Assembly: GCA_030612495.1 (NCBI GenBank) | Contig: JAUWNT010000027.1 | Location: 1-18,846 of the forward strand | Length of the DNA: 18,846 nt | From: Candidatus Aminicenantota bacterium | GTDB taxonomy: Bacteria; Acidobacteriota; Aminicenantia; UBA2199 | Direction: 5' to 3' | The notes under the pieces: generated by a model | Seen by the model: only the letters and a program-made list of their open reading frames with translations | Database searches by the model: none | What the model was told of the DNA's origin: nothing | Translations under genes and position numbers: made by a program | Shown: positions 1 to 7,106 of the stretch, one piece after another | How positions within the stretch are numbered: position 1 is the stretch's first letter | Layout of the letters: each line of letters starts with the position of its first letter

Positions 1-1433
1 ATATAAAAGTACTTGTAATTGATGATGAAAAAAATATTCTTAAATCAGTCAAAATGGTTCTTTCTTACGAAAATTATCCAGTAATTACTACTAATAATGG
101 ATTGGAAGGAATAGATTTATTCAAGGAAATTAAACCGGAAATCGTTTTACTTGATGTAAAAATGCCAGGGTTTAATGGAATTCAAGTTCTAAAACAGATG
201 AAAGAAATTAACCAATTGTCTGAAATTATAATGATTTCCGGGCATTCTGGCATTAAAGAGGCTGTAGAAGCCTCAAAATTAGGGGCTTTTGATTTTCTTG
301 AGAAGCCAATCTCAAGAGAAAAGCTGATACTCACAATAAGAAATGCTTCTGAAAAAGTAAAACTTCTAAAAGAAAATTATACATTGAAAAATATTACAGA
401 AAAAAAATACAAGCTTGTGGGAGAATCTAAAGCTATATTAAAATTAAAACAAACAATAAAAAAGGTTTCAAAAACCGACTCAACTATCCTGATAAGAGGA
501 GAAAGCGGAACTGGTAAAGAATTAATAGCTCGTAGTATTTATAATCAATCAACAAGAAATAAAAACAAATTTGTTCAGGTAAATTGTGCTGCAATACCAG
601 AAGAATTAATTGAAAGTGAATTGTTTGGACATGAAAAGGGCTCATTTACAGGAGCATATGAAAAAAAAATAGGTAAATTTGAAACCGCCCATAAAGGAAG
701 CATATTTCTTGATGAAGTTGGAGATTTGAGTTTAAAAGCCCAGGCAAAAGTTTTAAGAGTTCTTGAAGAGGGGGAAATTCAAGTAGTTGGCTCTTCACAA
801 ATTAAAAAAGTTGATGTTAGAATTATTGCAGCTACAAATAAAAACCTTAATCAAGAAATAAAAAAAAGGGATTTTAGAGAAGATCTGTTTTTTAGGTTGA
901 ATGTTGTTCCTATCTATTCTCCACCTTTAAGAGAAAGAAAAGAAGATATTCCAATACTTATTGAACATTTTTTAAACTATTTTTTAAATGAAAACAATTA
1001 TAAAAGAAAACTATTTTCAGAAGAAGCAATAAATTGTTTTATAAAATATAATTGGAAGGGAAATGTAAGAGAACTAAGAAATTTAGTTGAAAGACTTCTT
1101 ATAATGAATGACTCTGAGCTAATCACAGAAAAGGACTTACCAGATTATATGCAAGATATTCAGGAAAAACCCCTATTCCCTTCTCAAGGTATAAGATTAT
1201 GGAAAGATTTCAAGTCTAAATCTGAAAAATATTTTTTAGAAAAAAAATTAAAAGAATTCAACTATAGTATTGCGCAAACCTCAAAGGAAATCCAGTTAAC
1301 GCGTAGTAACCTCTACAAAAAAGTTGAGATTCTTGATATAATAATCCCTGATGACCTGAAAGCAGATGAAGAATCGCGCCATTTTCATAATGGTGAGGAA
1401 AGTCCGGACTCCGCAGGGAAGGGTGGTTCCTAA
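1..1433 (+). CDS. NtrC-family sigma54-dependent response regulator (5' end missing)
   Basis: This is a two-component response regulator that would activate sigma54 promoters when phosphorylated. The reading frame is open from base 3, so the true start lies upstream; the first visible residues, IKVLVIDDE, are the acidic start of a receiver domain. The phospho-acceptor Asp is at 153-155 in LLDVKMPG, followed by a switch Ser in MISGHS and a Lys in EKP. The AAA+ domain has Walker A GESGTGK (498-518), the sigma54-contact loop as GSFTGA (639-656; the usual form is GAFTGA), Walker B IFLDEVGD and the arginine-finger region FREDLFFRLNV. A Fis-type helix-turn-helix (QTSKEIQLTRSNLYKK) closes the protein. 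The last 26 or so codons lie inside rnpB, and the stop at 1431-1433 falls in an rnpB hairpin loop. Its sensor kinase and targets are not visible. The family call is firm; the specific role is unknown. Confidence 0.93.
   Translation, partial: IKVLVIDDEKNILKSVKMVLSYENYPVITTNNGLEGIDLFKEIKPEIVLLDVKMPGFNGIQVLKQMKEINQLSEIIMISGHSGIKEAVEASKLGAFDFLEKPISREKLILTIRNASEKVKLLKENYTLKNITEKKYKLVGESKAILKLKQTIKKVSKTDSTILIRGESGTGKELIARSIYNQSTRNKNKFVQVNCAAIPEELIESELFGHEKGSFTGAYEKKIGKFETAHKGSIFLDEVGDLSLKAQAKVLRVLEEGEIQVVGSSQIKKVDVRIIAATNKNLNQEIKKRDFREDLFFRLNVVPIYSPPLRERKEDIPILIEHFLNYFLNENNYKRKLFSEEAINCFIKYNWKGNVRELRNLVERLLIMNDSELITEKDLPDYMQDIQEKPLFPSQGIRLWKDFKSKSEKYFLEKKLKEFNYSIAQTSKEIQLTRSNLYKKVEILDIIIPDDLKADEESRHFHNGEESPDSAGKGGS
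1334..1342 (+). promoter_or_regulatory. Extended -10 promoter for rnpB inside the NtrC-type coding sequence
   Basis: TGATATAAT at 1334-1342 is a perfect extended -10 (TGn plus TATAAT). It places transcription initiation near 1349-1353, exactly where the RNase P RNA P1 helix begins. The best -35 with 17-bp spacing, TACAAA at 1314-1319, is weak (3 of 6 matches), as is usual for extended -10 promoters. These bases also encode the regulator's residues just after its DNA-binding helices. Confidence 0.7.
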
Positions 1434-1730
1434 CAGGAACTGTCTGCCAGAAGCAGATAAGGAAAGTGTCACAGAGAACAGACTGCCCCTTGAAATAGCT
1501 GTTATAGTTATTTCAAAGAGTAAAGGTGAAAAGGTGAGGTAAGAGCTCACCGTTTTGATTGAAGACAATCAAAACTGAGATAAACCCCACCCGGAGCAAG
1601 GCTAAATAAAAGGTGTTTAAGGCTGTCCCGGCCGAGACCTTTGGGTTAGCCGCTTGAGCAGTTAAGCGATTAATTGCCCAGATAAATGATTCTTCAAGAC
1701 AGAATCCGGCTTATAGTCTGCTTTCAGGTT
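1353..1730 (+). ncRNA. rnpB: RNase P RNA, bacterial type A
   Basis: This is the catalytic RNA that removes 5' leaders from pre-tRNAs. P1 pairs 1354-1366 with 1717-1729 (13 bp plus a terminal G-U). P2 pairs 1367-1375 with 1688-1696 (9 bp, perfect). P4 pairs 1400-1407 with 1706-1712 around the conserved bulged U at 1403. Other conserved blocks are GAGGAAAGTCCGG (1395-1407), ACAGAGAACAGACTGCC (from 1471), the GGTAAGAGCTCACCG block (about 1538-1552), CACCCGGAGCAAGG (about 1589-1602) and GACAGAATCCGGCTTATA (1698-1715). GGGA at 1416-1419 can pair with TCCC at 1626-1629 to form P6, which marks type A. The GGU that pairs with the tRNA 3' RCC is present at 1644-1646. The length of about 378 nt is close to the E. 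coli RNA (377). The 5' end overlaps the upstream coding region by about 80 nt. The exact ends are inferred from P1. Confidence 0.96.
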
Positions 1731-1744
1731 TATCTTTTTTAAAC
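1731..1744 (+). terminator. Possible rnpB transcription end (T-tract)
   Basis: A tract containing TCTTTTTT follows directly after the P1 3' strand of rnpB. No separate local hairpin precedes it, so it is a weak intrinsic terminator candidate and may instead mark a processed 3' end. It is also the whole spacer between rnpB and the convergent nadB stop codon. Confidence 0.3.
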
Positions 1745-3325
1745 TTATTTATCATCAAAACTTTTTATAAAATGTGCGCCTTTTGAGACATTGTTGTGTA
1801 AAGCTGCATTTACTACAAGTAATGCAGCTTGAACGCTATCTCTTAGATCAATAATACCATTAGTTATCTCAGTTTTCTGATAAAATTTTCCTATCCTGTG
1901 TTTTAGATATTCCATATCAGATTTAGCTCTTTCCAGGCGCCTCACTGTTCTTATTATTCCACTATAATTCCACATAGTATGTTTTATCATAATAAAATCT
2001 TGCAATACAAGAGCAGGATCTATTTCTTCCTGTGGATACGGGTATTTCCATTCTGGAACTTCATCAACTACATAGGGCTTATCTTCTTTATAAATATTTT
2101 CTGATATATGCTCAGCACTTTTAACACCCCACACCAATCCCTCAAGCAATGAAACAGAAGCTAACCTGTTTGCTCCATGCACACCTGTATTAGCAACCTC
2201 CCCAATAGCATAAAGGTTTTTTAAACTTGTGCTTCCTTTTAAATCAGATAAAACACCTCCACAACTATAATGTGCTGCAGGTACAACTGGAATTGGAACC
2301 TCATCGATTTTAATTCCATACTGTAAACAACGATCATATATAGTAGGGAATCTCTCTTTTATATCTATTTTAGCAAAAGATTTAAGATCAAGTAGAACAT
2401 AATCATCGCCATTTTCTATCATCTCTTCATAAATGGAACGAGATACTTCATCCCTTGGAGCCAGATCACCAAGCGGAGAATACTTTTTCATAAAATATTC
2501 GCCTTTTCTATTCATTAACCTTGCACCTTCTCCTCTTACTGCCTCAGAAATCAAAAAACTATCTGCCTCTTTGTGAAATAGAGAAGTTGGGTGAAATTGG
2601 ACATACTCAAGATTAGCAAGCTGTGCCCCTGCTCTATAAGCCATTGCAATTCCATTACCAACAGCGCCAGCTGGATTTGTAGAATGAAGATATATACTGC
2701 TCAACCCACCAGTAGCTAATATTACCTTTTTTGAAAATATCCTTAAAACCCTTTTTGTTCTTTGATTAAGAACATAAGCACCTATTGTTTCAGGCTCCTT
2801 ATACAATCTGGAGGGATTTTTAGAATGATGCGGAAATGCAAGTAGATCTATTGCTGTATGATTAAACATAATTTTTAAATTTTTCAACTTTTTTAAATAC
2901 CCAAAAAAATGTTCCTGGACAACCTTGCCAGTCATATCCTTTACATTTAACACTCTTCTTTTTGAATGAGCAGCCTCTCTTGCAAGAGCAAAACGACCAT
3001 CATTCATTGAAAATGGAACCTTGATCTTATCAATTAAAATATCCTTAACTAGCTTGCGTGAATCATTTACAACTTGTTCAACTGCATCCAGAAAATTAAT
3101 ATTATCTCCACTCCTAATAATATCATTAATAAAGTCTTTTGGTTTCTCCCCTTCACTCAAAAAAGCTATACCTCCCTGAGCTTTATGTGTATTTGTTTCT
3201 GTGAAATCATCTCCTTTACAAATCAATGTTGTATTTATCCCATTTTCCGCAAGAACCAATGCCGCTGTTGAGCCTGCAATTCCCCCACCTATTATCAATA
3301 CATCAGTTTCATAATATTCTTTCAT
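1745..3325 (-). CDS. nadB: L-aspartate oxidase
   Basis: This flavoenzyme oxidises L-aspartate to iminoaspartate, the first step of de novo NAD synthesis, in the cytoplasm. The FAD-binding fold starts at residue 8 with GGGIAG (13-18), followed by the family's KAQGGIA (48-54). Further signatures of the NadB/SdhA/FrdA family are EYVQFHPTSLF, SEAVRGEGARLM, APRDEVSRSI, the substrate-region HYSCGGV and the flavin-contacting EVANTGVHGANRLASVSLLEG. The length, 526 aa, is normal for NadB, and the adjacent nadC argues against a succinate dehydrogenase subunit. The start is firm: AAGGAG lies just upstream, inside the last codons of nadC. The ATG follows the nadC stop TAA with no intervening base, so translational coupling is likely. 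nadA, which would use the iminoaspartate, is not in this window. The stop lies 14 nt from the convergent rnpB. Confidence 0.96.
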   Translation of the reverse strand: MKEYYETDVLIIGGGIAGSTAALVLAENGINTTLICKGDDFTETNTHKAQGGIAFLSEGEKPKDFINDIIRSGDNINFLDAVEQVVNDSRKLVKDILIDKIKVPFSMNDGRFALAREAAHSKRRVLNVKDMTGKVVQEHFFGYLKKLKNLKIMFNHTAIDLLAFPHHSKNPSRLYKEPETIGAYVLNQRTKRVLRIFSKKVILATGGLSSIYLHSTNPAGAVGNGIAMAYRAGAQLANLEYVQFHPTSLFHKEADSFLISEAVRGEGARLMNRKGEYFMKKYSPLGDLAPRDEVSRSIYEEMIENGDDYVLLDLKSFAKIDIKERFPTIYDRCLQYGIKIDEVPIPVVPAAHYSCGGVLSDLKGSTSLKNLYAIGEVANTGVHGANRLASVSLLEGLVWGVKSAEHISENIYKEDKPYVVDEVPEWKYPYPQEEIDPALVLQDFIMIKHTMWNYSGIIRTVRRLERAKSDMEYLKHRIGKFYQKTEITNGIIDLRDSVQAALLVVNAALHNNVSKGAHFIKSFDDK

Positions 3326-4162
3326 TTATCTCCTTATATTTAAACTTAAATCAAGTGATTTAAAAGAATGAGTTAAAGCACCAACAGAAATATAATCTAC
3401 ACCCGTTTTAGCTTTTTCTTCAATATTTTCAAATCTTATATTACCAGAGACCTCTAATTTTACACTTTTTTTATTTATCCTAACAGCTTCTTTTATCATT
3501 TTTATACTAAAATTATCAAGCATAATCATATCTATATCTAAACTCAATGCTTCTCTAAACTCATCCAGATCTTTAACTTCAACTTCAATCCGTTTACATG
3601 GAAATTTTTCCCTAATCTTCTTAACAGCATTTGTAATAGTTCCTGCCATCTTTATATGATTATCTTTAACCATTGCCATATCCTCAAGATTTAGCCTATG
3701 ATTTGTTCCACCTCCATCTCTCACAGCTTTTTTTTCAAGATATCTCATTCCAGGAGTTGTTTTCCTTGTGTCAAGTAAAATAACATTGTATGGTTTTATT
3801 CTATCAACAAACTTCCTTGTTAAAGTTGCAATCCCACTTAACCTCTGTAAAAAATTTAAAGCAGTTCTCTCTGCTTTTAAAACAGAGCTTTCTCTTCCAT
3901 TAATCTCAAGTATAACACAACCCCTTTTCACTGAAAAACCATCTCCAGCAAAAACATTGATATAAATCTCAGGATCAACCATATAAAAAGTCTTTTTAAA
4001 TACATCTATTCCTGAAATAATTCCATGCTCTTTAACAATTACTTCCGCAATAATTTTTTGATCATATTCAACAAGAGAATTTGTAGTTATATCATCTTCA
4101 ATCCTATCCTCTAATAGCGCAAATTTAACTATATCAAAAATTATTTTTTCTTCAAGATCCAT
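3326..4162 (-). CDS. nadC: Nicotinate-nucleotide pyrophosphorylase (quinolinate phosphoribosyltransferase)
   Basis: This enzyme converts quinolinate and PRPP to nicotinate mononucleotide, the third step of de novo NAD synthesis. Counting from the ATG at 4162 (278 aa), family motifs are ALLEDRIEDDIT (15-26), ERTALNFLQRLSG (98-110), LLDTRKTTPG (129-138), GGGTNHR (150-156), MVKDNHI, EVEVKDLDE, MLDNF, LEVSGNI and ISVGALTHS. They hold the conserved Arg, Lys and His residues of the quinolinate/PRPP site. I chose this ATG because the ALxED motif normally sits 10-15 residues from the N terminus. A TTG 36 nt upstream is in frame but would overlap the peptidase gene and has no Shine-Dalgarno site. The chosen ATG also lacks a clear one and lies 13 nt after the peptidase stop, so reinitiation by ribosomes leaving the peptidase gene is plausible. 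Confidence 0.95.
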   Translation of the reverse strand: MDLEEKIIFDIVKFALLEDRIEDDITTNSLVEYDQKIIAEVIVKEHGIISGIDVFKKTFYMVDPEIYINVFAGDGFSVKRGCVILEINGRESSVLKAERTALNFLQRLSGIATLTRKFVDRIKPYNVILLDTRKTTPGMRYLEKKAVRDGGGTNHRLNLEDMAMVKDNHIKMAGTITNAVKKIREKFPCKRIEVEVKDLDEFREALSLDIDMIMLDNFSIKMIKEAVRINKKSVKLEVSGNIRFENIEEKAKTGVDYISVGALTHSFKSLDLSLNIRR

Positions 4163-4175
4163 ATAATTAAAATTA

Positions 4176-6335
4176 TTATGGTTTAAGTTCTTTCTCAAAA
4201 AAACTCTTTAACCAAAAATTTATATCCGATTTAATTAATGCCGATCTTTTTTTACCCCTGAATCCATGTTTCCCTCCAGGATACAGCATCAATTCTACAG
4301 GTTTTTCAGAACCAACAACTTTATTAATAAACTGAATTGTATTCTGCATATGAACATTATCATCCATAGTGCCATGAATAATCCTCAAACCTCCTTTATA
4401 CTTATCAATATAACTTAAAACAGAACTTCTTTTGTAACCCTCAGGATTCTCAGAAGGAGTATCCATATATCTTTCTGTATAAACCGTATCATAGAGCCTC
4501 CAATCAATTACTGAAAAACTTGCAATACCATATTTGAAATAATCTGAGCCATATGTTAAAGCTAATGCAGTTACGTAACCTCCGTAACTACCTCCTTCAA
4601 TCCCTATCTTTTCTTTATCTATAAATGGTAATTTATACAAATATTTTACTACCTGAATATAGTCAAACATCTCCCATTTACCTAAATCTCTATACATTAG
4701 TTCAGCACCCTTTTTACCAAAATGACCTGAACCTCTATGATCTACTCTTATAACAATAATACCCTGCTGAGCTAAGAAAAAATTCCTTAAGGGCCTATAA
4801 CCATAACTATTATAAACTGTTTGGCTTTCCGGGCCACCATATGTCTCGATAATTACCGGGTACTTCTTATTTGAATCAAATCCAGGAGGTAAACACCAGA
4901 TTACCGGAAGCTTATAACCATCATTAGTTTCAATTCTGAATAATTCTCGTTTTGGAATAGAATATTTTTTTATTACAGGAGAATAACTATCACCAATATC
5001 CCTGGTTAACTTTCCTTTATTATTCATTATACAGACTTTTGTAGGAGTATTTAATGATGAATATCTGTCAATAAAATAATTACCATTTGGAGAAACATTC
5101 ACAAAATGTACCCCATTATATCGAGTTAATCTTTTTATACTCTTTCCATAAAAATCTGTTCTATAAAAATCTATTTCTGTTGAATCCTCCTTTTTTGCAC
5201 TGAAATAAATCTGTTTCTTTCTCTCATTTACCAAATTAATCATGGTTACGGACCAATCTCCTGAAGTAATTTTCAATATTTTTCCACTCTTATAAACATA
5301 ATATATATGAGACCATCCATGCTTTGAGCTTCTAATCAAAATATCTCCATTTTTTAATAGATGAAAGTCTTTTGACTCAAAAAGCTTAACCCATGTCTTC
5401 TGCTTTTCCTCATAAAATTGACTTATGTTTTTTGTTTTTAAATCATAAACCAATATTTTTAAATGATCCTGACCTCTATTCATCCATTGGAAATAGATCT
5501 TATCACTTTTAAAATTCCAAACAGGAAACGCAAGATAATAATCTTTGTTACTAATATTCATCCAATCCACTCTATTGCTTGAAATATCAGCAATACCCAA
5601 CTGAACTTCAGGGTTAGGATACCCTGCTTTCGGATAATATTGTTTTTTCACATCACCATAATCCCCCTTTGAGCTAACTATGGTAAATACAGGCACTTTT
5701 GTTTGATCAAACCTCATAAAAACTATTTTATCACTATCTGGGCTCCACCAGAAAGCTTTATATCTACTTCTTCTCCCAAGTATTTCTTCATAATATATCC
5801 AGGAAGCATAACCATTTAGAATTACATCATTTCCATCTTTTGTTAATTGAATATTTTTTTTATTAACAATATCATAAACAAAAAGATTGCCTTCTAAAGT
5901 ATAAGCGATCTTATTACCATCTGGAGAAAACTTAGGGTTTTTTTCAATTGCTTTAGTTTTAGTTATTTGAACAATTTTATTATCTTTTCTTAAAAACAAA
6001 AAGATATCATTATCTTTTAGAAAAAGAAATCTATTAAAATCTTTTGTTTTATCAGAAGAGTTAAATAAATTAAAACCTTTTTTACTTATCTCTTTGTACT
6101 CAGAAGGATCTATAAAAATTTTTGATTTACCTTTTCTCGCATTAACCCTAAAAAGTTTGCCTTTTTTTAATTCATAGTAGTTTGAATTGTCTAACCATCC
6201 AAATACCATAGGTAACTTTTTAAATAACTTTTCTCCCTTATTTTGAAAAGCTTGATCAAATGTTATTTTTTTTGCTGAGAAGATAAAATTAGTTGAAACT
6301 AGTAAAAAAACAAAAACAATTCCTATTTTTCTCAT
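4176..6335 (-). CDS. Exported dipeptidyl-peptidase IV-like serine peptidase (family S9B)
   Basis: This is a prolyl-oligopeptidase-clan enzyme that probably removes N-terminal dipeptides from peptides outside the cytoplasm. A signal peptide is visible: charged MRK, a hydrophobic core at residues 4-15, likely cleaved after FSA near residue 21; there is no lipobox Cys. Residues of about 70-450 form the beta-propeller, with WIYYEE (179-184) matching the double-Glu motif (E205/E206 of human DPP4) that binds the substrate N terminus. The alpha/beta-hydrolase domain carries the triad: Ser583 in GGSYGGY, Asp658 in HGTMDDNVH and His690 in GGKHGF. Length (719 aa) is typical. The start is preceded by AAGGAGG at 5-nt spacing. 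It is the first gene of an apparent operon with nadC and nadB; the functional link to NAD synthesis is unclear. The TAATAA tandem stop precedes nadC. The specific substrate is not determined. Confidence 0.92.
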   Translation of the reverse strand: MRKIGIVFVFLLVSTNFIFSAKKITFDQAFQNKGEKLFKKLPMVFGWLDNSNYYELKKGKLFRVNARKGKSKIFIDPSEYKEISKKGFNLFNSSDKTKDFNRFLFLKDNDIFLFLRKDNKIVQITKTKAIEKNPKFSPDGNKIAYTLEGNLFVYDIVNKKNIQLTKDGNDVILNGYASWIYYEEILGRRSRYKAFWWSPDSDKIVFMRFDQTKVPVFTIVSSKGDYGDVKKQYYPKAGYPNPEVQLGIADISSNRVDWMNISNKDYYLAFPVWNFKSDKIYFQWMNRGQDHLKILVYDLKTKNISQFYEEKQKTWVKLFESKDFHLLKNGDILIRSSKHGWSHIYYVYKSGKILKITSGDWSVTMINLVNERKKQIYFSAKKEDSTEIDFYRTDFYGKSIKRLTRYNGVHFVNVSPNGNYFIDRYSSLNTPTKVCIMNNKGKLTRDIGDSYSPVIKKYSIPKRELFRIETNDGYKLPVIWCLPPGFDSNKKYPVIIETYGGPESQTVYNSYGYRPLRNFFLAQQGIIVIRVDHRGSGHFGKKGAELMYRDLGKWEMFDYIQVVKYLYKLPFIDKEKIGIEGGSYGGYVTALALTYGSDYFKYGIASFSVIDWRLYDTVYTERYMDTPSENPEGYKRSSVLSYIDKYKGGLRIIHGTMDDNVHMQNTIQFINKVVGSEKPVELMLYPGGKHGFRGKKRSALIKSDINFWLKSFFEKELKP

Positions 6336-6394
6336 AGGAACCTCCTTAGAATAAACTTGTCATACAAGCTGATTTTAAATCTCTTTTAAAAATC

Positions 6395-6423
6395 ATAATA
6401 AAACATCATACCTAAAATTTCAA
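6395..6423 (-). promoter_or_regulatory. Sigma70-type promoter of the peptidase-nadC-nadB operon
   Basis: Read on the minus strand, TTGAAA (6418-6423) and TATTAT (6395-6400) are separated by exactly 17 bp, each with 5 of 6 consensus matches. Transcription would begin near 6388, giving a leader of about 53 nt that holds a small hairpin (5-bp stem, 6356-6368) and ends in the AAGGAGG site. No other strong candidate is seen upstream of this operon. Confidence 0.6.
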
Positions 6424-6424
6424 G

Positions 6425-6449
6425 AAAAATCTTTAAAAATCTTTAAATC
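6425..6449. repeat. Phased A-tract tandem repeat between divergent promoters
   Basis: AAAAATCTTT occurs twice head to tail (6425-6434 and 6435-6444), followed by a partial third copy (6445-6449). The 10-bp period matches one DNA helical turn, so the A-tracts are in phase and should bend the DNA. It abuts the -35 of the peptidase operon promoter and lies about 18 bp upstream of the folE -35. It may act as an UP element or a regulator site; this is inference from position. Confidence 0.5.
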
Positions 6450-6466
6450 ATTAATTTTCAAATTGC

Positions 6467-6495
6467 TTGACAATTGGACATTTCTAATTAATAAT
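6467..6495 (+). promoter_or_regulatory. Sigma70-type promoter of folE
   Basis: A perfect TTGACA (6467-6472) lies 17 bp from AATAAT (6490-6495, 5 of 6 matches to TATAAT). Transcription should start near 6502. The -10 therefore overlaps the in-frame ATG at 6494, which rules that ATG out as the start on this transcript. Confidence 0.6.
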
Positions 6496-6505
6496 GAAAT
6501 ATTTT

Positions 6506-6511
6506 AAGGAG
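6506..6511 (+). promoter_or_regulatory. Ribosome binding site that decides the folE start
   Basis: AAGGAG at 6506-6511 lies 6 nt before the ATG at 6518. The other in-frame ATGs are directly adjacent to it (6512) or upstream of it (6494), so only 6518 has correct spacing. Confidence 0.75.
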
Positions 6512-6517
6512 ATGAGT

Positions 6518-7093
6518 ATGAACAATATCGATATAGAAAAAATAAAAAATGGAGTTAAATTAATCCTTGAAGGAATTGGTGAAAATCCTAACTCAAAAAG
6601 ATTAAAAAAAACTCCTCAAAGAGTTGCAAATATGTTTTTAGAAGTTCTTTCAGGTATTCACGATGATCCAGATAAATTTACTAAATTACTCAGCGAAGAA
6701 AAACATGATGAAATGGTTATATTAAAAGATATTCCAATTTATTCCATGTGCGAACACCACCTTCTTCCATTTTCTGGAACAGCCAGTATTGCTTATATAC
6801 CAAATAAAGGTAAAATTATGGGGTTAAACACAATAGCTCAACTAATTGATACTCTCTCTAAAAGGCTTCAAATACAGGAAAGATTAACAAAACAAATAGC
6901 TGATTATCTTGCAAAAGCTCTATCACCTCTTGGTGTTATGGTTGTTATAAAAGCAGAACATCTGTGTATGACAATGAGAGGTGCAAAAAAACCAGGATCA
7001 ATAACTATCACTTCAGCTTTAAGAGGTAGTTTCCGTGATAAAATTGCAACTCGTGAAGAAGCAATGTCCTTTATAATGGCAAGAGAAAAGTAA
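6518..7093 (+). CDS. folE: GTP cyclohydrolase I family protein, with altered triphosphate-site residues
   Basis: The family enzyme converts GTP to 7,8-dihydroneopterin triphosphate, the first step of folate/pterin synthesis, in a cytoplasmic homodecamer. Counting from the ATG at 6518 (191 aa), the zinc ligands are Cys78 and His81 in MCEHHLL and Cys150 in EHLCMTMRG. The catalytic-site His80 and His148 are present, as are Arg35 (KTPQRV), the QERLT motif and Arg154. The loop that reads GLSK..R in the E. coli enzyme reads GLNTIAQ here (102-108). By my recollection of E. coli numbering, the phosphate contacts Ser135, Lys136 and Arg139 are replaced by Asn, Thr and Gln. The start is fixed by AAGGAG at 6506-6511 and a promoter overlapping an earlier ATG. 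It stands alone, divergent from the peptidase operon and convergent with rpoC 13 nt away. The family is certain; canonical activity is less so. Confidence 0.92.
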   Translation: MNNIDIEKIKNGVKLILEGIGENPNSKRLKKTPQRVANMFLEVLSGIHDDPDKFTKLLSEEKHDEMVILKDIPIYSMCEHHLLPFSGTASIAYIPNKGKIMGLNTIAQLIDTLSKRLQIQERLTKQIADYLAKALSPLGVMVVIKAEHLCMTMRGAKKPGSITITSALRGSFRDKIATREEAMSFIMAREK

Positions 7094-7106
7094 AAAACTA
7101 ATTATT

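Noticed and set aside
1296..1568. A 90-codon minus-strand open frame across the regulator end and rnpB.
   Set aside because: It lies antisense to a structured RNA with strong covariation-type pairings, and no ribosome site or domain is visible.
1585..1605. Loss of the RNase P RNA GGU motif, from a first alignment to the GGUAAACUCC region.
   Set aside because: Counting the E. coli RNA places GGU at 292-294, in the GGGUAGGC segment. The matching segment here, GGGTTAGC at 1643-1650, keeps GGU.
4163..4198. A longer nadC starting at the TTG at 4198.
   Set aside because: TTG lacks a ribosome binding site, overlaps the peptidase end by 23 nt and adds residues not seen before the family's N-terminal motif; the ATG at 4162 fits better, though not with certainty.
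6494..6517. A longer folE starting at the ATG at 6494 or 6512.
   Set aside because: The 6494 ATG overlaps the -10 hexamer and would precede the expected transcript start; 6512 is directly against the AAGGAG. Only 6518 has proper spacing.
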